Below are positions 26,526-35,142 of a stretch of 64,000 bases of DNA, in pieces. Under the pieces are notes generated by a model that saw nothing but the letters and a program-made list of their open reading frames with translations, had not been told where the DNA came from and ran no database searches. The position numbers were made by a program, and so were the translations under genes. Position 1 is the stretch's first letter. Every line of letters starts with the position of its first letter. The stretch lies in NCBI RefSeq assembly GCF_014652335.1, contig NZ_BMYP01000011.1, positions 1 to 64,000 of the forward strand, given 5' to 3'. Origin of the DNA: Vogesella fluminis (GTDB taxonomy: Bacteria; Pseudomonadota; Gammaproteobacteria; Burkholderiales; Chromobacteriaceae).

Positions 26526-27317
26526 ATGTCCGACATTCTCAACAAAATCTGCGCCACCAAATTCGAGGAAGTGGCCGTCCGCTCGGCGCAGCAATCGCTG
26601 GCCACGGTACGCACCAGCGCCGAAGCCAAGCGCGGCGACCATCGCGATTTCGTGGCTACCATCCGCGGCAAGCACCAGCAGCAACTGGCGGCGGTGATTG
26701 CCGAAGTGAAAAAGGCCAGCCCCAGCAAGGGCGTCATCCGTGCCGACTTCGACCCGGCCGCGATCGCCCGCAGCTACGAGGTGGCCGGTGCCGCCTGTCT
26801 GTCGGTGCTAACCGACGCGCCCTACTTCCAGGGCCACGAGGACTACCTGATCGCCGCCCGCGCCGCCTGCAGCCTGCCGGTGCTGCGCAAGGATTTCATG
26901 GTTGACCCGTACCAGATCTACGAGGCACGCGCCATCGGCGCCGACTGCATCCTGCTGATCGCGGCAGTGCTGAGCCTGTCGCAGATGCAGGATTTCGAGG
27001 CGCTGGCCCACGAGCTGGGCATGGCGGTGCTGGTGGAAGTGCATGACGCGGCGGAGCTGGAAGCGGCGCTGCAGCTGCGCACGCCTCTGGTGGGCGTCAA
27101 CAACCGCAACCTGCGCACCTTCGAGGTCAACCTCGATACCACGCTGCAACTGCTGCCGATGATCGGCAATGACCGCATCGCCGTCACCGAAAGCGGCATC
27201 GTCACCCGTGACGACGTGCAGCGCATGCGCGATCACGAGGTGCACACCTTCCTGGTCGGCGAGGCCTTCATGCGCGAAAGCGACCCCGGTGCCGCACTGC
27301 AGCAGCTGTTCGCCTGA
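26526..27317 (+). CDS. trpC: indole-3-glycerol-phosphate synthase
   Basis: A 263-aa TIM barrel converting CdRP to indole-3-glycerol phosphate in tryptophan synthesis. All signature blocks are present: [73 protein letters not shown] and TESGI. It is monofunctional (no TrpF fused). No other trp genes are in the window. It starts 12 bp after yheT. A DUS-like copy lies 15 bp after its stop. Confidence 0.95.
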   Translation: MSDILNKICATKFEEVAVRSAQQSLATVRTSAEAKRGDHRDFVATIRGKHQQQLAAVIAEVKKASPSKGVIRADFDPAAIARSYEVAGAACLSVLTDAPYFQGHEDYLIAARAACSLPVLRKDFMVDPYQIYEARAIGADCILLIAAVLSLSQMQDFEALAHELGMAVLVEVHDAAELEAALQLRTPLVGVNNRNLRTFEVNLDTTLQLLPMIGNDRIAVTESGIVTRDDVQRMRDHEVHTFLVGEAFMRESDPGAALQQLFA

Positions 27318-27332
27318 AAACCGGCACCTCCT

Positions 27333-27345
27333 GCGGCCAACCTTG
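27333..27345 (+). repeat. DUS-like 13-mer downstream of trpC
   Basis: Exact copy preceded by T in the convergent gap between trpC and the ABC permease. An 8-bp stem-loop (27390-27412) without a T run lies further on. Confidence 0.8.
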
Positions 27346-27414
27346 ACCACATGCCGCCAGTCAGCACCGGCTGGGCCGCAACCTGGCGTGGCAGCGGCCT
27401 GATTCCGCTGCCGC

Positions 27415-28362
27415 TCAGCGCGATTTCACGAACGGCACGCCGATCGCTTTCGGCGCCACCGCGCGGCCCATGAAACCGGCCAGCAGCACCACGGTCAGCA
27501 CGTAGGGAATCGCCTGGATGAAGGCGTCCGGGATGCTGCCGATCAGCGGCAGTTCCGAGCCTTGCAGCCGGATCTGGATCGCATCGGTAAAGGCGAACAG
27601 CAGGCAGCCGGACACCGCCGCCCACGGCCGCCACTTGCCGAAGATCAGCGCCGCCAGCGCGAGGTAGCCCTTGCCGGCGGTCATGTCCTGGATGAAGGCG
27701 CCGGTCTGCGCCAGCACCAGATAGGCGCCGGCCACGCCGCACAGGGCGCCGCTGATGCTCTGCGCCAGATAGCGCACCAGCTTGACGTTGATGCCGGCGG
27801 CGTCGGCGGCGTGCGGGTTTTCACCCACCGCGCGCAGACGCAGGCCAAAGCGGCTCTTGTACACCACCCAGCTCACCGCCATGATCACCAGCACCGCCAG
27901 ATACACCAGGATGTTGTGGCCGAACAGCGCCTTCAACGGCGCCGAGGCGGCAATGGCGTCGGCAACCGGTAGCTCGACGCTGCGAAAGCGCGCCGCGTCG
28001 TCCAGCGTCGGGGTGCGACCACCCTGCTGGAACCAGGCCAGCGCCAGCACCGGCGTCAGGCCGGACACCATCATGTTGAGCGCCACGCCGGAAATCAGCT
28101 GGTTGCCGTTGTAGCCGATCGACACGATGCCATGCAGCAAGGCCACCATCACCCCGGCGGCCATGCCGGCGGCAAGGCCGGCCCACGGCGACTGCATCAT
28201 GTAGGCAACGCAGGCGGCGGCAAACGCGGCGGCCAGCATCTTGCCCTCCAGCGCCAGATCGACGATGCCGGAGCGCTCGGAAAACAGGCCGGCCAGCGCC
28301 GCCAGCACCAGCGGGGTGGCGACGCGGATGGTGGCGTCCAGCACACTGAAAAAGCTGTCCAT
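27415..28362 (-). CDS. BMP-type nucleoside ABC transporter permease (second permease)
   Basis: A 315-aa inner-membrane permease of the branched-chain/ribose permease superfamily, most like YufQ/NupC-type nucleoside permeases. Hydrophobic segments run through the whole length; the conserved LFSERSGIVDLALEGKML and AVGENPHAADAAGINV are typical. It is the last gene of the operon BMP protein - ATPase - permease - permease, 12 bp after the first permease. Specificity for nucleosides is inferred from family membership. Confidence 0.85.
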   Translation of the reverse strand: MDSFFSVLDATIRVATPLVLAALAGLFSERSGIVDLALEGKMLAAAFAAACVAYMMQSPWAGLAAGMAAGVMVALLHGIVSIGYNGNQLISGVALNMMVSGLTPVLALAWFQQGGRTPTLDDAARFRSVELPVADAIAASAPLKALFGHNILVYLAVLVIMAVSWVVYKSRFGLRLRAVGENPHAADAAGINVKLVRYLAQSISGALCGVAGAYLVLAQTGAFIQDMTAGKGYLALAALIFGKWRPWAAVSGCLLFAFTDAIQIRLQGSELPLIGSIPDAFIQAIPYVLTVVLLAGFMGRAVAPKAIGVPFVKSR

Positions 28363-28374
28363 GTCAGTGTCTCC

Positions 28375-29472
28375 TTATCGTTTCGTCATCTGTTTGAAGG
28401 CCAGCGCCAGCGGCGTCTGGAACAGGTTTTCCAGTGCGCCGCAGAACAGGATGATCAGGCCCTGGGTCAGGATGATCATCTCGTGGGTGATCGCCGGCTT
28501 CTCGAAGGACAGGTCCAGGCCGCCCTGGGTCAGCGCACCGAACAGCAGCGCCGACAGCAGGATGCCAAACGGGTGGTTACGCCCCATCAGCGCCACCGCG
28601 ATGCCGACGAAGCCGATGCCGTTGGTGAACGCCAGGTTCATGCGATGGGTGGAGCCGAGCAGCTCGTTGACCGCGGCGAGGCCGGCCAGTGCGCCGGAGA
28701 AGCACATCGCCACGATGATTACCTTGGACACCGGCATGCCGGCATAGCGCGCCGCCTTCTCGTTGAGGCCGACGGTGCGCAGCGCATAGCCCCAGCGGCT
28801 GCGCCACACCATCAGGTAGAACAGCACCAGCGCCAGCAGCGCGAGGAAGAAGGTCGCGTTCAGCGGCGTCTGCGGCAATTCGATGCCAAGGTTGGCCGCA
28901 AGCTCGTGCAGCATCGGGATCCATGCCGATTCGGCGAACAGCCGCGTCGCCGGCGTCTGCGAGCCGGGCATGATCAGCTTGTCGACCAGCAGCCAGGTCA
29001 TCAGCGCGCTGGCGATGAAGTTGAACATGATGGTGGTGACCACGATATGGCTACCACGCTTGGCCTGCAGGTAGCCGGGGATGAACGCCCACGCCGCACC
29101 GAGCGCCATCGACGCCAGCAGCGCCAGCGGAATCACCACCCAGCCGGGCAGGAAATCCAGCCCCAGGCAGACCAGCGTCACGCCGAGGCCGGCGAGATAC
29201 ATCTGTCCCTCGCCGCCGATGTTGAACAGGCCGGCGTGGAATGCCGCCGCCACCGCGAGACCGGTGAAGATGAAGCTGGTGGTGTAGAACAGCGTGTAGC
29301 CGATGCCTTCCGGATAGCCGAAGGCGCCGTTGATCATCAGTTGCAGACATTCGACCGGATCTTCGCCGATCAGCGTGATGACCAGCCCGGACACCAACAG
29401 TGCCGCGAACAGGTTCAGTACCGGCATCAGCCACAAGGTGGCCCAGCGCGGCAGGTTACTTGGCTGGCTCAT
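28375..29472 (-). CDS. BMP-type nucleoside ABC transporter permease (first permease)
   Basis: A 365-aa integral membrane permease, YufP-like. Many hydrophobic segments; the family block FNIGGEGQMYLAGLG lies after the third, and YALRTVGLNEKAARYAGMPVSK corresponds to the cytoplasmic coupling loop for the ATPase. The start overlaps the ATPase stop by four bases. It contains a minus-strand DUS-like copy (28887-28899, Ala-Ala-Asn-Leu in frame). Confidence 0.87.
   Translation of the reverse strand: MSQPSNLPRWATLWLMPVLNLFAALLVSGLVITLIGEDPVECLQLMINGAFGYPEGIGYTLFYTTSFIFTGLAVAAAFHAGLFNIGGEGQMYLAGLGVTLVCLGLDFLPGWVVIPLALLASMALGAAWAFIPGYLQAKRGSHIVVTTIMFNFIASALMTWLLVDKLIMPGSQTPATRLFAESAWIPMLHELAANLGIELPQTPLNATFFLALLALVLFYLMVWRSRWGYALRTVGLNEKAARYAGMPVSKVIIVAMCFSGALAGLAAVNELLGSTHRMNLAFTNGIGFVGIAVALMGRNHPFGILLSALLFGALTQGGLDLSFEKPAITHEMIILTQGLIILFCGALENLFQTPLALAFKQMTKR
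28887..28899 (-). repeat. DUS-like 13-mer, inside the ABC permease
   Basis: Exact copy on the coding (minus) strand, read as Ala-Ala-Asn-Leu. Confidence 0.8.
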
Positions 29473-30992
29473 TTATGCCCCCCCATCAACAGGCCCAGTT
29501 CGGTGGCCGTGGCTTGCGCCGCCGGCAGCTCGCCGCTGACGCGACCGGCGTTCATCACGATGATGCGGTCGCTCAGCGCCAGGATCTCGTCCAGCTCCAC
29601 CGAAACCAGCAGCAGCGCCTTGCCGGCATTGCGCAGGGCCATGAGTCGTTTGTGTATGAATTCGATGGCGCCGATATCGACGCCCCGTGTCGGCTGGCCG
29701 ATCAGCATCAGCTGCGGATCGCTGTCGATCTCGCGCGCCAGGATCACCTTCTGCTGGTTGCCGCCGGAGAACAGGCCGCTGCGGCGGAAGGCGTTGGCCG
29801 GGCGCACGTCGAACTCGCTGATGAAACGGCGGCAGCGCTCGATGATCGCCTTGCGGTTGAACAGCAGGCCGCACTGGATCGCCGGATCGTCGTGATAGCC
29901 GAGGATCGCGTTCTCGAAGGTGGAAAAGTCCTTGACCAGTCCTTCGCGCGAGCGGTCTTCCGGTACATGGGCGATACCGAGGCGACGATAGGCGGCCGCC
30001 TTCGGCTCGCACGCCTGCAGCGTGGTCAGCTCGGTGCCGTTATAGCGCACCGAGCCGGCGCTGGCCTCGCGCATGCCGGACAGGATTTCCAGCAGCTCGG
30101 ACTGGCCGTTGCCGGAAACGCCGGCAATGCCGACGATCTCGCCCTCGCGCAGCTCGAAGCTGACGTCGTCCAGCAGCTTGACGCCGCGCGCGTCGGTCAG
30201 CGACAGATTGCTTACCTGTAGCACCGTCTTGCCCGGCGTGGCCGGCGTCTTGTCCAGCTGCAGGTTGACCTTGCGGCCAACCATCAGGTCGGCGAGGTCT
30301 TCCTTGCCCACTTCGGCGGTGACCACGTTGCCGACGATCTCGCCGGCGCGCATCACGGTGACGGCGTCGGTGATGTCCAGCACCTCGCGCAGCTTGTGCG
30401 TGATCAGCAGCACCGTCTTGCCCTGCGCCTTGAGCAGGCCGAGGATACGGAACAGATCGTCCGCCTCTTGCGGCGTCAGCACCGCGGTCGGTTCGTCGAG
30501 GATCAGCACGTCGGCGCCGCGATACAGCGCCTTCAGGATTTCCACGCGCTGCTGCTCGCCCACGCCCAGCTCGCCGACGATGGCGTCCGGATCGACCTGC
30601 AGGCCGTAGTCGCGGTTCAGCGTGGCCAGGTGCGCGCGGGCGGCCGCCAGGCTCTGCTTCAGCGCCACGCCCTGCTCGGCGCCGAGCACGATGTTTTCCA
30701 GCACGGTAAAGGTGTCCACCAGCATGAAGTGCTGATGCACCATGCCGATGCCGCGGGCGATGGCATCGTGGCTGTTGCGGATGCGCACTTCCTGCCCGTT
30801 CAGGTGGATGCTGCCGGAGTCGGCCTGGTAGTAGCCGTACAGGATGCTCATCAGCGTCGACTTGCCGGCGCCGTTTTCGCCGATGATGCCGTGGATGCTG
30901 CCCTTGGCGACGGCGAAGGAAATGTTCTTGTTGGCGTGGACTTCGCCAAAATACTTGTTGACGCCAGTCAGCTCGATAGCGAGTTCGGCCAT
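29469..30992 (-). CDS. BMP-type nucleoside ABC transporter ATPase, two cassettes
   Basis: A 507-aa protein with two ABC domains, as in sugar/nucleoside importers (YufO, RbsA, MglA). The first has an intact Walker A GENGAGKST, the signature LGVGEQQRVEILKAL and Walker B LILDEPTAVL. The second has a degenerate Walker A (GVSGNGQSEL), signature FSGGNQQKVILARE, and a Walker B region LMLIGQPTRGVD in which the usual DEP is replaced by GQP. This asymmetry is normal for the family. It is encoded between the substrate-binding protein and the permeases. Confidence 0.9.
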   Translation of the reverse strand: MAELAIELTGVNKYFGEVHANKNISFAVAKGSIHGIIGENGAGKSTLMSILYGYYQADSGSIHLNGQEVRIRNSHDAIARGIGMVHQHFMLVDTFTVLENIVLGAEQGVALKQSLAAARAHLATLNRDYGLQVDPDAIVGELGVGEQQRVEILKALYRGADVLILDEPTAVLTPQEADDLFRILGLLKAQGKTVLLITHKLREVLDITDAVTVMRAGEIVGNVVTAEVGKEDLADLMVGRKVNLQLDKTPATPGKTVLQVSNLSLTDARGVKLLDDVSFELREGEIVGIAGVSGNGQSELLEILSGMREASAGSVRYNGTELTTLQACEPKAAAYRRLGIAHVPEDRSREGLVKDFSTFENAILGYHDDPAIQCGLLFNRKAIIERCRRFISEFDVRPANAFRRSGLFSGGNQQKVILAREIDSDPQLMLIGQPTRGVDIGAIEFIHKRLMALRNAGKALLLVSVELDEILALSDRIIVMNAGRVSGELPAAQATATELGLLMGGHK

Positions 30993-31056
30993 ATTGATTC
31001 AGCTCTCGATCAACACTCATCCCGGCATGGCCTGCAAAACGGCAGCACACGAAAGA

Positions 31057-31087
31057 GCGCGGCAAGCAGGAAACCTGCTTGCCGCGC
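31057..31087 (-). terminator. strong intercistronic hairpin between binding protein and ATPase genes
   Basis: 14-bp perfect stem (31057-31070 with 31074-31087), 3-nt apex, then TCTTTCGTG on the minus strand. It probably stabilises the upstream binding-protein message and lets only part of transcription continue into the ATPase and permeases, as in other importer operons. Confidence 0.65.
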
Positions 31088-31123
31088 GGGTCGTCCGGGA
31101 TTCAGACGATTAATAAGGAACGG

Positions 31124-32122
31124 TTACTGCACCGGGCAGCTGTTGCCGGCACGGTAGTCGACCACCTTGATCTTGCCGGCCACGATGTCTTTCCTGGCCT
31201 GGGTGATCCTGGCTTCCATATCCTTGGAGATCAGCTTGCGGTTATTGGCATCCACCGCCCAATCCACGCCGCCTTCCTTCAGGCCCATGGTCACGATGCC
31301 CGGCTTCCAGGTGTTGTTCTTGCCGGCCATGAAGATGTCGTAAACGGCATTATCGACACGCTTGAGCATCGAGGTCAGCACAAAGCCGGGGAACAGGTGG
31401 TTCTGGTTGGAATCGACACCGATGCCCAGTTTGTTCTTGTCCTTGGCAGCCTGCAGCACGCCCATGCCGGTGCCGCCGGCAGCATGGAATACCACGTCGA
31501 CGCCACGGTCAAACTGGCTGCGCGCCAGCTCGCCGCCGCGGGCCGGATCGTTGAACGCCTGCGGCGTGGTGCCGGTCATGTTGGTGATCACCTCCACCTT
31601 TTTGTCGGCCGCCCTGGCGCCCTGGGCATAACCGCAGCCGAAGGCGCGGATCAGCGGCACGTCCATGCCACCGATGAAGCCGACCTTCTTCGACTTGGAA
31701 GCCATGCCTGCCGCCATGCCGACGAGGTAGGAGCCTTCCTGCTCCTTGAACACGATCGACTGCACGTTGGCGCCCTTGGCGGCATCGTCAACGACGGCAA
31801 ACTTCACTTTCGGGAATTCGGCGGCAACAGTCTGCACCGCCTGGGTAAAGGAGAAACCCACGGCCACGATCAGGTCGACGTTGCGACGCGCCAGGTTGCG
31901 CAGCACCTGTTCCTTTTGCGCTTCGTTGGCGATCTGGGCTTCGCGGTAGGCGATGCCGGTGGCCTTCTTGAAGCGCTCGGCGCCGGTGTAGGCCGCTTCG
32001 TTGAAGCTCTTGTCGAACTTGCCGGCCTGGTCGTACACCACGGCCGGTACAAATGCCCAGCTTGCAGATGCCGTCATCAGCATGACAGCAGCGGCAATAC
32101 CCCGTTTTTTGGAAATTTGCAT
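31124..32122 (-). CDS. BMP-family substrate-binding protein (nucleoside/purine importer)
   Basis: A 332-aa periplasmic binding protein. A classical signal peptide is visible (KKRGIAAAVMLMTASASWA, cleavage about residue 23); there is no lipobox cysteine, unlike the lipoprotein members. The BMP core follows: VVYDQAGKFDKSFNEAAYTG, NVDLIVAVGFSFTQAV, KVGFIGGMDVPLIRAFGCGYAQGA and GIGVDSNQNHLFPGFVLTSMLK. Family members bind nucleosides or related purine compounds. It is the first gene of the importer operon and is preceded by a leader with a conserved-looking long hairpin. Confidence 0.88.
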   Translation of the reverse strand: MQISKKRGIAAAVMLMTASASWAFVPAVVYDQAGKFDKSFNEAAYTGAERFKKATGIAYREAQIANEAQKEQVLRNLARRNVDLIVAVGFSFTQAVQTVAAEFPKVKFAVVDDAAKGANVQSIVFKEQEGSYLVGMAAGMASKSKKVGFIGGMDVPLIRAFGCGYAQGARAADKKVEVITNMTGTTPQAFNDPARGGELARSQFDRGVDVVFHAAGGTGMGVLQAAKDKNKLGIGVDSNQNHLFPGFVLTSMLKRVDNAVYDIFMAGKNNTWKPGIVTMGLKEGGVDWAVDANNRKLISKDMEARITQARKDIVAGKIKVVDYRAGNSCPVQ

Positions 32123-32151
32123 GAGATGTTTCCCTCAATGTGCGTGTAGTT

Positions 32152-32208
32152 ACAACGAACGGATCATGGTAACCATAATCGGTTTGCCATGGGCGCGCCA
32201 TTCGTTGT
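32152..32208 (-). ncRNA. structured leader RNA of the BMP importer operon (possible riboswitch)
   Basis: On the minus strand this 57-nt element folds into one interrupted hairpin: P1 of 11 bp (32198-32208 with 32152-32162, one G-U), an asymmetric internal loop (6 nt / 2 nt), P2 CAUGG/CCAUG, a small internal loop, P3 AACC/GGUU and a hexaloop. It lies 30 nt before the start codon of the binding protein, close to its GAGGGA ribosome-binding site. Identity as a riboswitch is inference; I could not match it with confidence to a known class. Confidence 0.45.
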
Positions 32209-32270
32209 GCATGTTGGCGACCGGAGCGCCGGCACTGGCCGGCCGCAGCCCGATCCGCGACAGGGGCGTG

Positions 32271-32276
32271 ATTATA
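32271..32276 (-). promoter_or_regulatory. -10 box of the BMP importer promoter
   Basis: Perfect TATAAT on the minus strand; the -35 (TAATAA at 17 bp) is poor, which suggests an activator or weak basal transcription. It gives a leader of about 145 nt. Confidence 0.45.
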
Positions 32277-32365
32277 AGCACAGTCACCCAAAGTTATTAG
32301 CAAAAAAACGGCCAGCGTTGCAGATTACGCGCAATGCGTAAAACGGCGCAGCCGGCACGCCACAT

Positions 32366-32851
32366 TCACAAGGCCAGTTGCGCGCAAAGTGTAGACAGCG
32401 CGCTGCACACCGACTGCCGGCGGACGGCGGCGCGATCGCCGGCAAAGTGTTGCGTGTATGTCAGCGGCTGCGGCAGCGCCAGCCCGGCCAGCGCGAAACA
32501 GACGGTGCCGACCGGTTTGTCGGCACTTCCGCCGTCGGGACCGGCGATGCCGCTGACCGCCAGCGCCCAGTGGCAATCGGCCAGCCGCAGCGCGCCGCCG
32601 GCCATCGCCGCCGCCACCGGCTCGCTGACCGCGCCGTGCTGCAGCAACAGCTGCGGCGGCACCCCCAGCAGGCGCTGCTTGGCGTCATTGCTGTAGCTGA
32701 CGATGGCCATGTCGAACCAGCCGGAACTGCCGGCGATGGCGGTAATTGCCTGAGCGATGCCGCCGCCGGTGCAGGATTCGGCGGTGGTCACCTTTTCGTC
32801 GCGCGCCAGCAGCAATTCGCCAAGGCGGGTTGCCAGCTGAAATTCATCCAT
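32366..32851 (-). CDS. pncC: nicotinamide-nucleotide amidase (CinA C-terminal domain)
   Basis: A 161-aa stand-alone CinA_C/PncC protein that deamidates NMN to nicotinate mononucleotide for NAD recycling. The catalytic Ser lies in VTTAESCTGGGIAQAIT, the Lys in SNDAKQRLLGV, and GIAGPDGGSADKPVGTV is the conserved loop. The start overlaps the pgi stop by 8 bp on the same strand, so translation is coupled. Confidence 0.92.
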   Translation of the reverse strand: MDEFQLATRLGELLLARDEKVTTAESCTGGGIAQAITAIAGSSGWFDMAIVSYSNDAKQRLLGVPPQLLLQHGAVSEPVAAAMAGGALRLADCHWALAVSGIAGPDGGSADKPVGTVCFALAGLALPQPLTYTQHFAGDRAAVRRQSVCSALSTLCAQLAL

Positions 32852-34523
32852 GAAAGCGCTCCTGGAAATGTCGCATCAGGCCGCTGGTGGAGGCGTCGTG
32901 GGCGGCGGAGGCCTTGCCATCCATCTCCGCCAGCAGCTGTGCGGCCAACTGTTTGCCGTACTCCACGCCCCACTGATCGAAGGAGTTGACCCCCCAGATC
33001 ACGCCCTGCACGAACACCTTGTGCTCGTACAGCGCCAGCAGCATGCCTAGTGTATAGGGGGTGAGCCGGTCCAGCGCCAGGGTGTTGGACGGCTGGTTGC
33101 CGGGAAACAGTTTCTGCGGCAGCAGCATGTCCAGCTCGTCGCCCGGCAGGTGCGCCAGTTCGCGCAGCACCTCGGCCTCGCTCTTGCCGCGCATCAGTGC
33201 CTCGGTCTGCGCCAGGCAGTTGGCCACCAGCACGCGATGCTGGTCGCCCTGCGGGTAGTGCGAATTCAGCGGCAGGATGAAGTCGCAGGGCACCAGGCGC
33301 GTGCCCTGGTGCAAGAGCTGGAAGAAGGCATGCTGGCTGTTGACGCCCTCCTCGCCCCAGATCACCGGCCCGGTGTCGAAATCCAGCCGCTCGCCGCAAC
33401 GGCCGACGCGCTTGCCGTTGGACTCCATGTCCAGCTGCTGCAGGTGCGCCGGCAGGCGGCGCAGGCCGTGGTCGTAGGGCATGATGGCGTGGGTGTGCGC
33501 GCCATAGAAGGTGTTGTACCAGATGCCGAGCAGCGCCAGCAGTACCGGCATGTTGCGTGCGAACGGCGCGCGGAAGAAGTGTTCGTCCATCGCCGCGCCG
33601 CCGGCGAGGAACTGGCGGAACTGCTCGGGCCCGATCGCCAGCATCACCGGCAGCCCGATCGCCGACCACACCGAGTAGCGGCCGCCGACCCAGCCCCAGA
33701 AGCCGAACATGTTGGCCGCATCGATACCGAAGGCCTGCACCGCCGGACGGTTGCTCGAGATCGCCACGAAATGCCGCGCCACCGCCGCGTCGCCGGCGGC
33801 CGCCACCAGCCAGCGGCGGGCGGCGTGGGCGTTGAGCAGGGTTTCCGGAGTGGTGAACGACTTGGAGGCGACGATGAACAGCGTGGTCGCCGGCTGGCAC
33901 TGTTCCAGCGTTTGCGCCAGATGCTGGCCGTCGACATTGGAGACGAAGTGGACATTCAGTCCCGGCTGGCAGTACGGCCGCAACGCCTCGTGCACCATCA
34001 GCGGGCCCAGGTCGGAGCCGCCGATGCCGATATTGACCACGTCGCGGACAGGCTGGCCGTCATGACCGCGCCAGTCGCCGCCGCGCACGGCCTCGGCAAA
34101 GCGGCTGCACGCCGCCAGCACGTCCTGCACCTGGTCCACCACGTTGACGCCGTCCAGCAGCACGCGGCTGCCGGCCGGCTGGCGCAGCGCGGTGTGCAGC
34201 ACCGCGCGCTGTTCGCTGACATTGATGCGTTCGCCGTCGCGCATCCACTGCAGCCACTGCCCAAGGTTGGCCGCATCGGCCAGCTCCAGCAGCAATTCCA
34301 GGGTGCGGTCGGTGATGCGGTTCTTGGAGTAGTCCAGCAGCAGGCCGTCCAGCTCCAGCGAATAGCGGTGAAAACGTTGCGAGTCCTGCTCGAACAGCTC
34401 GCGCATGTGCACGTGGCGGGTGGCGCGCTGGTGCTGGTGCAGGCGCGCCCACACCGGCGTGCTGTTGATCGCGGCATGGCGCTGCTGCGCCATCTGTTCG
34501 AGGAAACTGCTCATTCCGGGCAT
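32844..34523 (-). CDS. pgi: glucose-6-phosphate isomerase
   Basis: A 559-aa cytoplasmic enzyme interconverting glucose 6-phosphate and fructose 6-phosphate. Clear family blocks: NIGIGGSDLGPLMVHEAL, the phosphate-binding ASKSFTTPETL, FGFWGWVGGRYSVWSAIGLP (family signature), the catalytic GEEGVNSQHAFFQLLHQG, and FDQWGVEYGKQLA at the C-terminus. The start is ATG 34523 or 34514 (MSSFLEQ). The coding sequence has an in-frame DUS-like copy at 34262-34274 (Ala-Ala-Asn-Leu). It is downstream of orn with a 4-bp gap and overlaps pncC. Confidence 0.95.
   Translation of the reverse strand: MPGMSSFLEQMAQQRHAAINSTPVWARLHQHQRATRHVHMRELFEQDSQRFHRYSLELDGLLLDYSKNRITDRTLELLLELADAANLGQWLQWMRDGERINVSEQRAVLHTALRQPAGSRVLLDGVNVVDQVQDVLAACSRFAEAVRGGDWRGHDGQPVRDVVNIGIGGSDLGPLMVHEALRPYCQPGLNVHFVSNVDGQHLAQTLEQCQPATTLFIVASKSFTTPETLLNAHAARRWLVAAAGDAAVARHFVAISSNRPAVQAFGIDAANMFGFWGWVGGRYSVWSAIGLPVMLAIGPEQFRQFLAGGAAMDEHFFRAPFARNMPVLLALLGIWYNTFYGAHTHAIMPYDHGLRRLPAHLQQLDMESNGKRVGRCGERLDFDTGPVIWGEEGVNSQHAFFQLLHQGTRLVPCDFILPLNSHYPQGDQHRVLVANCLAQTEALMRGKSEAEVLRELAHLPGDELDMLLPQKLFPGNQPSNTLALDRLTPYTLGMLLALYEHKVFVQGVIWGVNSFDQWGVEYGKQLAAQLLAEMDGKASAAHDASTSGLMRHFQERFHG
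34262..34274 (-). repeat. DUS-like 13-mer, inside pgi
   Basis: Exact copy on the coding strand, read as Ala-Ala-Asn-Leu. Confidence 0.8.
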
Positions 34524-34527
34524 CGCC

Positions 34528-35073
34528 TTACACTTTGAGGAAGTGTTCGCGGTAATAGCGCAGTTCCTCGATCGATTCGAGGATGTCGGCCAGCGCCTCG
34601 TGCTTGCCCTTCTTCACCACGCCCTTGGCGATGTCCGGGCGCCAGCGCTTGCACAGTTCTTTCAGCGTCGACACGTCGAGGTTGCGGTAGTGGAAGTAGC
34701 GCTCCAGCTCCGGCATCCAGCGCGCCATGAAGCGGCGATCCTGGCCGATGGAGTTGCCGCACATCGGCGACACGCCCTTGGCGATGTATTCCTGCAAAAA
34801 GGCCAGCAGCTGCTGCTCGGCCTCGGCCTCGCTCAGCATCGACGCCTTGACGCGGGCGGTGAGCCCGGTCTTGCCGTGGGTATTGGTGTTCCACTCGTCC
34901 ATTGCGGCCAACGTTTCGTCGCTCTGGTGCACGACCAGCACCGGCGATTCGGCGACCACATTCAGTTCGCCGTCAGTGATTACCATCGCGATTTCGATGA
35001 TGCGGTCGGTGTCTGGTTCCAGCCCGGTCATTTCCATGTCCAGCCAGATGAGATGCTTGGGATCTTGCGGCAT
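34528..35073 (-). CDS. orn: oligoribonuclease
   Basis: A 181-aa DEDDh 3'-5' exonuclease that degrades 2-5-nt RNA and pGpG, the end product of c-di-GMP turnover. The exonuclease motifs [19 protein letters not shown] (Asp12, Glu14), [18 protein letters not shown] and the [14 protein letters not shown] region are present. Length is identical to E. coli Orn with ATG 35073; the frame extends ten more codons upstream. Bases 34904-34916 are the GCGGCCAACGTTT variant of the window repeat. Confidence 0.95.
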   Translation of the reverse strand: MPQDPKHLIWLDMEMTGLEPDTDRIIEIAMVITDGELNVVAESPVLVVHQSDETLAAMDEWNTNTHGKTGLTARVKASMLSEAEAEQQLLAFLQEYIAKGVSPMCGNSIGQDRRFMARWMPELERYFHYRNLDVSTLKELCKRWRPDIAKGVVKKGKHEALADILESIEELRYYREHFLKV

Positions 35074-35142
35074 AATGCTCGTCTCTAACGAAGATGCAGG
35101 CATTTTCCTTTAATAACCGCCCTTGGGCAAACCCGGCTCACC

